In this document: piece by piece, positions 1 through 6,808 of the stretch
Position numbering within the stretch: the stretch's first letter is position 1
Layout of the letters: each line of letters begins with the position of its first letter
Assembly (NCBI GenBank): GCA_963743595.1
Contig: CAVURW010000286.1
Span: 1 to 9,718 of the forward strand
From: CAVURW01 sp963743595
GTDB lineage: Bacteria; Verrucomicrobiota; Verrucomicrobiia; Methylacidiphilales; UBA1321
Direction of reading: 5' to 3'
Length of the DNA stretch: 9,718 nt
Made by a program: the position numbers and the translations under genes
The notes under the pieces: generated by a model
Told to the model about the DNA's origin: nothing
Databases searched by the model: none
The model's input: only the letters and a program-made list of their open reading frames with translations

Positions 1-1806
1 AGTCAAAACTTTACCAAGATGAAGACACACCTCCGCATTATTATTAGTTAATTCAGAAGCCTGTTGCAAGTAAGGCAAAGCCTCATTTGGCTTATTTTCT
101 TGAAAGTAGATCCAGCCGAGCGTGTCTAGAATCTCCCCGTCCTGCGGTCGGAGCTCCGCAGCGCGCTCTGCCAAACTTAGGGCGGCGTCCAAATGGCGAT
201 TCTCTAATCCATAGAAATAGGCCAGTTGATTCATGACCGCCGGGCTCTCTGGAAAGCGCTGGTGCGCATCGATTAACAACTCCTCCGCCTTCCCGCGATC
301 TCCTGCTAGCGCCTCTGTGGTAGCGACCTCCAAAAAATAATCTTCGTTCATCATATCCATACGAGAACGGGTCGCCAGATCCCGCGCTTCTGCGAAGTAA
401 CTCAGCGCCCGGCTGTAGCGCTTTTCGTGGCGCATCTCCACGGCCTGCAAAAACGAGACGTAGGCCGAGCTGGGGAAACGCTGCCGCGCCACATCCAGTG
501 TGTGCGAAGCATCGGCCAGACGGTTCATCGAAATTTGAAAGGAGGCGAGCTTCAAAAAGGGCTCGGCAGTCGGGCACGGCATATTAAATACACAATCAAA
601 ACAGCCTTTTGCTTTTTGCGTCTGATTCATCCCTTCGTAGGCAATCCCCAAATTGACCCGGCTTAGCAAATTATTACTGTCTTGCGCTACCAGGCTCTCC
701 AGCAGTCCCGCCGCCTGTGAGAAATGGTCTGTTTCCAAACAGATTTGCGCCAGGGAATCTTCCAAGCCGGGCATCGCTGAATCCAAGCGATAAGCGGTCT
801 CGTAATCGGTCATCGCCAGGTCGCGCTGGTTCTGATCTTCCTCCAGGGAGGCGCAACGCACCAACAGCTCCGTATTTGAAGGATCGAGCCCCTTGCACTT
901 TTGCAAATACTTCAGGTAATCCTGCGGCTGGTTCAGATCGCGATATGTTTCCGCCAAGAGCCGCAAGGCCTCACCCGACTCCGGCTTTACGGATGCGGCC
1001 TGCTGATAAATGCCCGCCAAGTTCCGCAGGATGGTTCCGGAATCGAGCGTATTTGAGTCGGACCGCGCCAGTTCATCGTACACACGCGCCAGGGAAATCC
1101 AGTCGTCGGCATGCACTTTATCGCCCAGCGATTGAAACAGCGTGGTCACGCGATCCAGGCCGGTCGCTAATGCGCCGCCATCGAACGAATTCTCTAAAAT
1201 CACCCGAAGCGCCGAGCTTTGGCTGGGGTCTTTTCGCAAGACCTCGTAGCCCAGGCTATCCGCATCCGAAATATGGCCGTGCAAGCGGAGGCAGTAACTG
1301 AGCGAGGCACCGATTTCTGCTGAATCGGGATTGCGCTTGGCGGCCGCTTCCAGTTCTTCGAGAGCATTGTCGGACTTTCCGATTTGCAGGTAGAGATTGG
1401 CCAGGTGCACCTGGAGATCGGGATACATGCCATCGATATCAGAGGCTTGTTTCAATTGTTGCGCCGCCAGTTCAGGATCGCGTTGAGCGGTAAAGCAGAC
1501 GCCCTGCGCGTAAAGAGCGCTCGCCTCAGCCCGCTTCTCGGCCGCGTCCGAGATCTCCCCGGTGCCGACACGATTTTGGAAGTCCGGCAGGTGTGATCCA
1601 TCGGTCGGCAGATCGCTCGTCGTGGCCGGTTTGCCGCTGGGCCAGATCGATTCCAGAAAACTGTAGCCCATGGTCTCGCGAAGCGGCACGGCTGCGAGAA
1701 GGATCGCTGCCGTCAAAATGCCGGTCCGTCCCCAAAACCCGACCTTCGCATGCCCCGTCAGGACATACGTCACGACTCGAGCCCAGATCGATTTGAGATT
1801 CGCCAT
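1..1806 (-). CDS. TPR-repeat protein with N-terminal membrane segment (partial, C-terminus off window)
   Basis: Reading the minus strand from an ATG at 1806-1804 gives 602 codons without a stop to the window edge, so the C-terminus is missing. Residues about 29-42 (GILTAAILLAAVPL), preceded by Lys20 and Arg27, form a short hydrophobic segment that could be a signal anchor or signal peptide. A Ser/Pro/Asp-rich linker follows to about residue 85. The rest is helical repeats of about 34 residues with TPR signatures, clearest near 132-165 (ANLYLQIGKSDNALEELE), 277-311, 312-345, 380-410, 523-557 and 558-591 (LGWIYFQENKPNEALPYL), roughly ten or more units in all. TPR arrays are protein-interaction scaffolds. 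With the N-terminal segment, this one probably works at the inner membrane or in the periplasm, but no partner or enzymatic domain is visible. No clear Shine-Dalgarno precedes the ATG; the next in-frame Met is residue 46, after the hydrophobic segment, which favours the 1806 start. The gene is divergent from the DUF2262 gene. Confidence 0.9.
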   Translation of the reverse strand, partial: MANLKSIWARVVTYVLTGHAKVGFWGRTGILTAAILLAAVPLRETMGYSFLESIWPSGKPATTSDLPTDGSHLPDFQNRVGTGEISDAAEKRAEASALYAQGVCFTAQRDPELAAQQLKQASDIDGMYPDLQVHLANLYLQIGKSDNALEELEAAAKRNPDSAEIGASLSYCLRLHGHISDADSLGYEVLRKDPSQSSALRVILENSFDGGALATGLDRVTTLFQSLGDKVHADDWISLARVYDELARSDSNTLDSGTILRNLAGIYQQAASVKPESGEALRLLAETYRDLNQPQDYLKYLQKCKGLDPSNTELLVRCASLEEDQNQRDLAMTDYETAYRLDSAMPGLEDSLAQICLETDHFSQAAGLLESLVAQDSNNLLSRVNLGIAYEGMNQTQKAKGCFDCVFNMPCPTAEPFLKLASFQISMNRLADASHTLDVARQRFPSSAYVSFLQAVEMRHEKRYSRALSYFAEARDLATRSRMDMMNEDYFLEVATTEALAGDRGKAEELLIDAHQRFPESPAVMNQLAYFYGLENRHLDAALSLAERAAELRPQDGEILDTLGWIYFQENKPNEALPYLQQASELTNNNAEVCLHLGKVLT

Positions 1807-1915
1807 GGTGATTGTTTCGGACGCGAAACTTGTACTACAAACGGAAAGAGATTGCGAACTGTGCGTTTCGGCTGAATGCAGTTTACACCTCCAGGCTTTC
1901 TGAGATCGTTGCCGT
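1807..1915. promoter_or_regulatory. Divergent intergenic region with small palindromes
   Basis: This 109-bp spacer must hold the promoters of both divergent genes, but I find no pair of boxes close to the -35/-10 consensus on either strand. Two small symmetric elements are present. GTTTCG/CGAAAC (1814-1829) is a 6-bp stem with a 4-base loop, lying 8 bases upstream of the TPR start codon and therefore probably in its leader. TTGTACTACAA (1830-1840) is a 5-bp inverted repeat around a single base, directly adjacent. The motif GTTTCGG recurs at 1865-1871. These could be an operator or a translation-modulating hairpin, but elements this small can occur by chance. Confidence 0.3.
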
Positions 1916-2680
1916 ATGGATCTTCAAAAGCGTCCTATTCAGGATGTTATCGGTATCGTCAGTGAAATCCCAAATGAGGTAATGTTTGGATTTCGTCTCT
2001 ATTATTGGAAGTTCCTAGCGGGCGAGGTGAAGCCACGGTATCTCCAGGTTGTGCTCAATTACGACGCGCCGAAAGACGCTATGCGGCAAAAATTTGCAAA
2101 GCACTCGATCGTACATGTTCGGTTGCGGATTTCGGAGTTGGAAGATTCGGCGCTCTGGGTAGAAACGGTTGGCTTCGCACGGGACGCTGAACTGACCAGA
2201 AAGGCTGCCGATTTAATTCGACCACTCAGCTTCGTCGTCGACCCATACGGCGTTTTCAAATGTGACCGTAAAATCGCAATCTTTTTTGGGACGGTTCGGT
2301 GGACAGGTGAACCCGTAAAATTGGCTCTCGATATTGACGCCGAAGACCTCTCGCGCCTTGAGGATGCAGAAATTACGCAGGAACTGGCCACTCTAGTGAA
2401 AGGAGCCCATGCAATATTGAATGACCAAGATAAATGGGATCAGGCTGTTCGAGAATTCGCCGCTGAGGAGTTGTTAGGTCTGGCCATCGCTTGGCAGGAC
2501 GACGGCGATTTGGAATGGAACAAAGACGATTTCGTGCAATTGATCACCCTTGAGACGATTTGGTTAAAGAAGGACGGGATTATTGACTTTTGGTTCAGTG
2601 ACGGTGACATGTTTTTAGGACATCAGATTTGGGTGCAGGGTCATGTCGAATCTGGATTAAAGAAAGCAAAGATGACGTAG
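1916..2680 (+). CDS. DUF2262 domain-containing protein
   Basis: A 254-residue soluble protein with no signal peptide or membrane segment. The C-terminal half, about residues 110-250, matches what I know of the DUF2262 family: an acidic stretch around ALDIDAEDLSRLEDAE, a W-x-x-A-V-R-x-F-A-A-E-E-L-L helix (about 180-193), and the closing signature around DFWFSDGDMFLGHQIWVQG, where family members usually show an F-W-(Y/F)-x-D-G-D-(L/M)-F-x-G-H pattern. The first ~105 residues are not recognised and may be a separate domain. The family's function is unknown; its members are often scattered as accessory genes. There is no strong Shine-Dalgarno before the ATG at 1916. Sampled lines run 43-50% GC against about 60% in a sampled transglutaminase line, which hints at recent acquisition or simply weaker codon selection. 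A 62-codon ORF begins at the base after the stop codon. The family call is firm; no role is assigned. Confidence 0.8.
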   Translation: MDLQKRPIQDVIGIVSEIPNEVMFGFRLYYWKFLAGEVKPRYLQVVLNYDAPKDAMRQKFAKHSIVHVRLRISELEDSALWVETVGFARDAELTRKAADLIRPLSFVVDPYGVFKCDRKIAIFFGTVRWTGEPVKLALDIDAEDLSRLEDAEITQELATLVKGAHAILNDQDKWDQAVREFAAEELLGLAIAWQDDGDLEWNKDDFVQLITLETIWLKKDGIIDFWFSDGDMFLGHQIWVQGHVESGLKKAKMT

Positions 2681-2869
2681 ATGCTTTGGGTTTTGTGGCA
2701 ACAGTTCGATGATCAACACAAGTGGCGATGGATGTCTCAACATGGGGAATATGTTGAGGGTGAGGACTTTACAGTACTTGCGGTTTGTCCTGGCCCATCA
2801 CGTCACCGGGCATATAAATGCTACCACCGCCCGGCATTCGTCCACATAAACGGACAAACGGTCAAATAA
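2681..2869 (+). CDS. Small hypothetical protein, 62 aa, abutting the DUF2262 gene
   Basis: The ATG at 2681 follows the TAG stop of the DUF2262 gene with no spacer, an arrangement compatible with translational coupling, and the frame ends with TAA at 2867-2869. The peptide is rich in Trp, His and Tyr (LWVLWQQFDDQHKWRWMSQ at the start, a Cys-Pro-Gly-Pro and a Lys-Cys-Tyr-His in the second half) and has no membrane segment. I recognise no family. There is no Shine-Dalgarno of its own beyond A/G-rich sequence inside the end of the upstream gene. It may be a genuine small coupled gene, the remnant of a larger one, or a chance ORF. Its position is the main argument for it. Confidence 0.4.
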   Translation: MLWVLWQQFDDQHKWRWMSQHGEYVEGEDFTVLAVCPGPSRHRAYKCYHRPAFVHINGQTVK

Positions 2870-2945
2870 TTATCGCCCTTACCGTGCCATTCGGCGTGAC
2901 ATTTTCATTACCTGCGTATTATTAGCGTCGTCGACTCTCGACTCT

Positions 2946-2951
2946 AGGAGA
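2946..2951 (+). promoter_or_regulatory. Ribosome binding site of the transglutaminase/DUF2126 gene
   Basis: AGGAGA lies four bases before the ATG at 2956 and is the best Shine-Dalgarno match before any start in this window. It fixes the start of the large ORF. No comparable motif precedes the DUF2262, TPR or CoA-transferase starts. The remaining 2870-2945 spacer shows no clear promoter or terminator. Confidence 0.75.
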
Positions 2952-2955
2952 ACCC

Positions 2956-5900
2956 ATGTCCATTCACGTTACGCTCAATCACAAGACCACCTACCATTAC
3001 GACCGCCCCATTAATCTCGGCCCTCAAGTCGTACGCCTTCGTCCTGCAGCTCATTGCCGCACGCCCATTCTGAACTACACCCTGCGGATCAAGCCCGAGG
3101 AACATTTCATCAATTGGCAACAAGATCCCCAGGGCAATTTTCAAGCGCGTCTGGCGTTCCCGAAGAAGACGACCGAGTTCTCTGTAGAAGTGGATGTCAC
3201 GGCTGACATGGCTTCCATTAACCCTTTCGACTTTTTCCTGGAAGACTCCGCAACGCATTTTCCGTTCACGTATGACGACGTCCTTAAAAAGGAATTACGC
3301 CCGTACCTGGAAGAGGCTCCGATCGAGCCTCTTTTCGCCGAGTTTCTCGCCTCGATCCCTCGGGATAAATTGGCCGTCAACGACTTCATCGTGCTGGTGA
3401 ACCGCTTGGTCCACAATGCAGTCGCCTACATCGTGCGTCTGGAGCCGGGTGTGCAGAGTCCAGAAGAGACGCTCGCTAAGAAGCGCGGTTCTTGCCGCGA
3501 TTCCGCGTGGCTCATGGTGCTGGCACTTCGACATCTGGGCCTAGCCTCTCGCTTTGTCTCCGGCTACCTCATTCAGCTCACCGCTGACGTGAAACCTGTA
3601 GATGGGGGTGCGGCTGGTCCGACTACCGATTTCACTGATCTGCACGCGTGGGCGGAGGTCTATCTGCCGGGTGCCGGCTGGGTGGGTCTCGATGCCACTA
3701 GCGGTCTCCTCGCGGGCGAAGGGCACATCCCTCTCGCTGCAACATCAGAGCCCTCGACGGCAGCGCCGATCAGTGGTGCGCATGATGAAGCGGAGGTCCA
3801 TTTCGACTTTAAAATGTCGGTTACCCGCGTGCTCGAAACACCGCGCGTTACGCTCCCCTACAAGGAACATCAATGGCGGGAAATCGAGAAACTCGGTCGC
3901 GCGGTCGATCAAGATCTCGTCGCCAATGACGTTCGCCTCACGATGGGTGGTGAACCGACGTTCGTTTCTCTACTCAATCGCGATGGATTGGAATGGAACT
4001 TCACCGCAGTGAGCCGCGAGAAGGAATTGATGAGCGAAAACCTGCTGCGCCGCATGGAAAAGCGGTTCACAAATGGGGCGCTCCTTCATTTCGGCCAGGG
4101 CAAGTGGTATCCGGGCGAGCTCCTGCCCCGTTTTGCTTACGGCTGCTACTGGCGTAAGGACGGCGAGCCAATTTGGAATCGCCCCGCTCTCACTGCTTTC
4201 GGTGACAAGAACTACGGTGCCACAAACGAGCACTCGGCCCGTTTCCTTTCGCTGCTGGCGGAACGGCTGAGCTTGCCTACGCAGTTCGTGCAAAATGCGT
4301 ATGAGGACGCCTACCACTATATCTTTGAAGAGGGTCGCCTGCCGTACAACGTCTCCAGCATGGACGCGAAGATTAAGAAGCCGGAAGATCGTCAACGTCT
4401 CGCTCGTGTGTTCGGCCAAGGTCTGGACTATATCGTCGGTCACACCCTGCCGATCCAACGCGCCAATTACCTACCCGATCGCCCCTGGCAATCGACCGCC
4501 TGGAAGTTGCGCACCGATCGCCTGATGTTAATCCCTGGTGATTCCCCAATGGGCTACCGTTTGCCACTGGAATCGTTGCCGTGGGTTCCTACGGGCGACG
4601 ATATTCAGATCATCGAGCAAGATCCTGTTGTCTCTCGTGGACCGCTGCCGAAGCCGGAGCGCCGCAAGCGCATCTCTGGAGATGGCTCGCAATTGGTTGC
4701 CTACACGCCCGATTCTGCAATGGGCGAACCCGATTACAACGTCATCCGCACCGCCATCTGCGCAGAACCACGGAACGGCCGCCTCCACATCTTCATGCCA
4801 CCGACCGCCTACACGGAAGATTACCTCGACCTAATTGCCGCAGTGGAAGAAGTGGCTGCAGAAATGGACTTCCCCGTCCGGATCGAAGGCTACACGCCGG
4901 CTCATGATGCCCGGATCAACGTGTTCAAGATCACTCCTGACCCCGGCGTCATTGAGGTCAATCTCCAGCCGGCCGCCTCCTGGCCGGAATTGGTGTTCAA
5001 CACGGAAACGCTCTACGAAGAGGCGCGTCATTGCCATCTCGGCACCGATAAGTTCCTCCTGGACGGCAAGCAGGTCGGCACGGGCGGCGGTAACCACCTC
5101 GTGCTCGGCAGCTCCTCTACATTGGACAGCCCGATGCTGCGTCGCCCCGATCTTCTCAAGAGTTTGGTCGGTTATTGGCAGAATCACCCGGCGCTTTCAT
5201 ACCTCTTCTCCGGTCTCTTCTTTGGCCCAACCAGCCAGATGCCCCGGGTCGACGAAGCGCGCATGGATGCTCTGTACGAACTTCAACTCGCGTTCGATCA
5301 AACGCCGGAACGCGGGCACATCCCGCCGTGGTTGGTTGATCGCATTTACCGGAACATCCTGATCGATGTGACGGGCAACACGCACCGCGCTGAGTTTTGC
5401 ATCGATAAACTCTTCTCGCCAGATGGGCCTACCGGCCGTCTCGGACTGCTCGAACTACGTTCATTTGAAATGCCGCCGCATGCCCAGATGAGCTTAACTC
5501 AACAGCTCTTGCTCCGTGCCTTGACCGCCAAGTTCTGGAAAGAACCGTGGAACGGCAGGCCGGTATTCTGGGACACCCAGTTGCACGATCGCTTCTTGCT
5601 CCCACATTTCTGCTCACAAGACATCTTGGATGTAGTGGATGATCTGCGCCGTGGCGGTTACCCGTTCAAGTACGAGTGGTTCCTCCCGCATCTTGAATTC
5701 CGCTTCCCGCAGGTCGGCTCGGTCGCCTATGAAGGAGTTGAGCTTGAATTGCGCAATGCTTTGGAACCGTGGCACGTGCTGGGTGAACAGGGCAATTCCA
5801 CCGGAACGTTCCGCTACGTCGATTCCTCCGTCGAACGGCTTCAGGTGAAGATCGACAACGCCATCGAAGGTCGTCATGCCTTGACCTGCAACGGCCGGAC

Positions 5901-6249
5901 CGTTCATCTTCATCCGACCGGCACACCGGGCCAATTCGTAGCCGGTGTTCGGTTCCGCGCTTGGCGTCCACCGGAAGCGTTGCACCCCACAATCGGAATC
6001 CACTCCCCACTCACGTTCGATCTCGTCGATACCTGGAAGGGTCGCTCACTCGGCGGTTGCGTCTACCACGTAAACAGTCCCGGTGGTCGAAACTGGACGA
6101 GCATGCCGATCAATGCGAACGAAGCCGAAGGCCGACGCCTCTGTCGGTTCCGCCCCTTCGGTCACTCACCCGGCCCGATCTTCATACAGCCGGAAACACC
6201 CGCTCGCCGGACCTTCCCGCTGACAACCGATCTGCGGACGAGTATCTAA
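2956..6249 (+). CDS. Transglutaminase-like cysteine peptidase fused to DUF2126 (amidoligase-type) domain
   Basis: A 1097-residue fusion close to the usual length (about 1100) of the transglutaminase/DUF2126 family. Residues about 3-85 are the bacterial transglutaminase-like N-terminal beta domain. Residues about 135-250 are the transglutaminase/protease core, with Cys180 in KKRGSCRDSAW, His230 in DLHAWAEVYLPG and Asp246 in WVGLDATSG, a complete Cys-His-Asp triad. From about 300 to the end is DUF2126, with TMGGEPTFVS (329-338), GTDKFLLDGKQVGTGGGNH (696-714) and the family's closing region around GRSLGGCVYHVNSPGGRN. Comparative genomic work on amidoligases links DUF2126 and transglutaminase-like domains to ATP-grasp and alpha-E proteins in predicted peptide synthesis or modification systems; the substrate is unknown. 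No signal peptide is seen, so the protein is probably cytoplasmic. Those partner genes are absent from this window. The start is fixed by the AGGAGA at 2946-2951, and a strong hairpin follows the stop by a few bases. The reading frame is intact. Confidence 0.95.
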   Translation: MSIHVTLNHKTTYHYDRPINLGPQVVRLRPAAHCRTPILNYTLRIKPEEHFINWQQDPQGNFQARLAFPKKTTEFSVEVDVTADMASINPFDFFLEDSATHFPFTYDDVLKKELRPYLEEAPIEPLFAEFLASIPRDKLAVNDFIVLVNRLVHNAVAYIVRLEPGVQSPEETLAKKRGSCRDSAWLMVLALRHLGLASRFVSGYLIQLTADVKPVDGGAAGPTTDFTDLHAWAEVYLPGAGWVGLDATSGLLAGEGHIPLAATSEPSTAAPISGAHDEAEVHFDFKMSVTRVLETPRVTLPYKEHQWREIEKLGRAVDQDLVANDVRLTMGGEPTFVSLLNRDGLEWNFTAVSREKELMSENLLRRMEKRFTNGALLHFGQGKWYPGELLPRFAYGCYWRKDGEPIWNRPALTAFGDKNYGATNEHSARFLSLLAERLSLPTQFVQNAYEDAYHYIFEEGRLPYNVSSMDAKIKKPEDRQRLARVFGQGLDYIVGHTLPIQRANYLPDRPWQSTAWKLRTDRLMLIPGDSPMGYRLPLESLPWVPTGDDIQIIEQDPVVSRGPLPKPERRKRISGDGSQLVAYTPDSAMGEPDYNVIRTAICAEPRNGRLHIFMPPTAYTEDYLDLIAAVEEVAAEMDFPVRIEGYTPAHDARINVFKITPDPGVIEVNLQPAASWPELVFNTETLYEEARHCHLGTDKFLLDGKQVGTGGGNHLVLGSSSTLDSPMLRRPDLLKSLVGYWQNHPALSYLFSGLFFGPTSQMPRVDEARMDALYELQLAFDQTPERGHIPPWLVDRIYRNILIDVTGNTHRAEFCIDKLFSPDGPTGRLGLLELRSFEMPPHAQMSLTQQLLLRALTAKFWKEPWNGRPVFWDTQLHDRFLLPHFCSQDILDVVDDLRRGGYPFKYEWFLPHLEFRFPQVGSVAYEGVELELRNALEPWHVLGEQGNSTGTFRYVDSSVERLQVKIDNAIEGRHALTCNGRTVHLHPTGTPGQFVAGVRFRAWRPPEALHPTIGIHSPLTFDLVDTWKGRSLGGCVYHVNSPGGRNWTSMPINANEAEGRRLCRFRPFGHSPGPIFIQPETPARRTFPLTTDLRTSI

Positions 6250-6256
6250 CCGCGTG

Positions 6257-6299
6257 CCGTGTAAGAGACTCGTCGCACCTTGCGATAGAGTCTCTACGG
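6257..6299 (+). terminator. Compound hairpin just after the transglutaminase stop codon (terminator-like, no T-tract)
   Basis: Three nested stems pair in register: CCGT (6257-6260) with ACGG (6296-6299), AGAGACTC (6264-6271) with GAGTCTCT (6288-6295), and TCGCA (6273-6277) with TGCGA (6281-6285), closing on a CCT loop. Only a 3-base bulge on the left and a 1x2 internal loop interrupt 17 paired positions. The structure starts 8 bases after the TAA stop, where a terminator or a 3'-end stabilising hairpin is expected. The bases that follow (CTCATCTTGG) are not a T-run, so classical intrinsic termination is doubtful. A REP-like mobile palindrome is the main alternative. Confidence 0.5.
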
Positions 6300-6340
6300 T
6301 CTCATCTTGGGGTAGGCATCCATAGGCGATCCGTATGTAG

Positions 6341-6359
6341 CGGCGGTTCGTGACCGCCG
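6341..6359. repeat. Second GC-rich palindrome, REP-like
   Basis: CGGCGGT (6341-6347) and ACCGCCG (6353-6359) form a perfect 7-bp inverted repeat with a 5-base TCGTG loop. It lies about 40 bases after the compound hairpin, inside the same spacer between convergent genes. It has no flanking T-run on either strand. Together the two palindromes resemble a REP/BIME-type intergenic repeat unit, but the window contains only one copy of each, so repetition in the genome is not shown. Confidence 0.4.
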
Positions 6360-6400
6360 ATCTAATATTGCACTCGCATCACTGTTAGCGGCAGTGAGGG

Positions 6401-6805
6401 CTAGAATACCTTGAATTCCCAAATGCCGGGCTTCCCCGCGAGGACCGTAATCCTAAGATAGCGGGTCGCACCTATATTGCCTGCGATGTGAGGCGACCGA
6501 GCGACCGCATCTTTCTGTTCTCCGCAAAGGGTCCAATTCTGACCATCGCTCGATTTTTCCAGCGTCCACGCGTGGCCTAGCGTCGGCTCGACAAAAGCCA
6601 TTTCGCAGCGCTGGACCTGCTTGATCCATCCCAAGTCGATCCGCCACCAAGGATGGGCATCTTTAGGGTCAGCCTTCCAACACGTGGCGTTGGAGCCATC
6701 AATAGCATTTTTCGCCTCAAACCCACGGGTGAGATGGACGCTTACCACGGGCCCATTGTTATTGGGATAGGCCGAGCCGTCGCAGTGGAAGATGCATGCC
6801 CATTC
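6401..6805 (-). pseudogene. F5/8 type C (discoidin) domain fragment, probably remnant of a larger protein
   Basis: The minus-strand frame is open from after a TAA at 6808-6806 to a TAG at 6403-6401. The usable start is a GTG at 6748, giving 115 residues, but the frame reads plausibly upstream of it as CDGSAYPNNNGP. The peptide carries F5/8 type C hallmarks: AKNAIDGSNATCWKAD, HPWWRIDLGWIKQVQR, SSDGQNWTL and TRYLRITVLAGKPGIWEFKVF, ending exactly where such domains end. These beta-sandwich domains bind carbohydrates and are normally appended to secreted glycosidases or other exported proteins. Here there is no signal peptide, no catalytic module and no Shine-Dalgarno, and the domain's N-terminal end runs straight into a stop codon. 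I infer a truncated 3' end of a larger gene, with decayed sequence upstream (6809-7316). A free-standing lectin-like small protein is less likely. Confidence 0.6.
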
Positions 6806-6808
6806 TTA

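Noticed and set aside
717..1301. Plus-strand 194-codon ORF inside the TPR gene
   Set aside because: It is antisense to a continuous TPR-coding frame, rich in Arg, Pro and Ser as expected of a shadow frame, and matches no family I know.
4835..5362. 175-codon plus-frame ORF within DUF2126
   Set aside because: It overlaps the intact 1097-residue frame in another phase and is Ser/Arg-rich without recognisable motifs.
1916..6249. A new defence or toxin island made of DUF2262, the small ORF and the transglutaminase/DUF2126 gene
   Set aside because: The 86-bp gap, the separate strong ribosome binding site and the different base composition argue against one operon, and no nuclease, toxin or sensor motif is visible.
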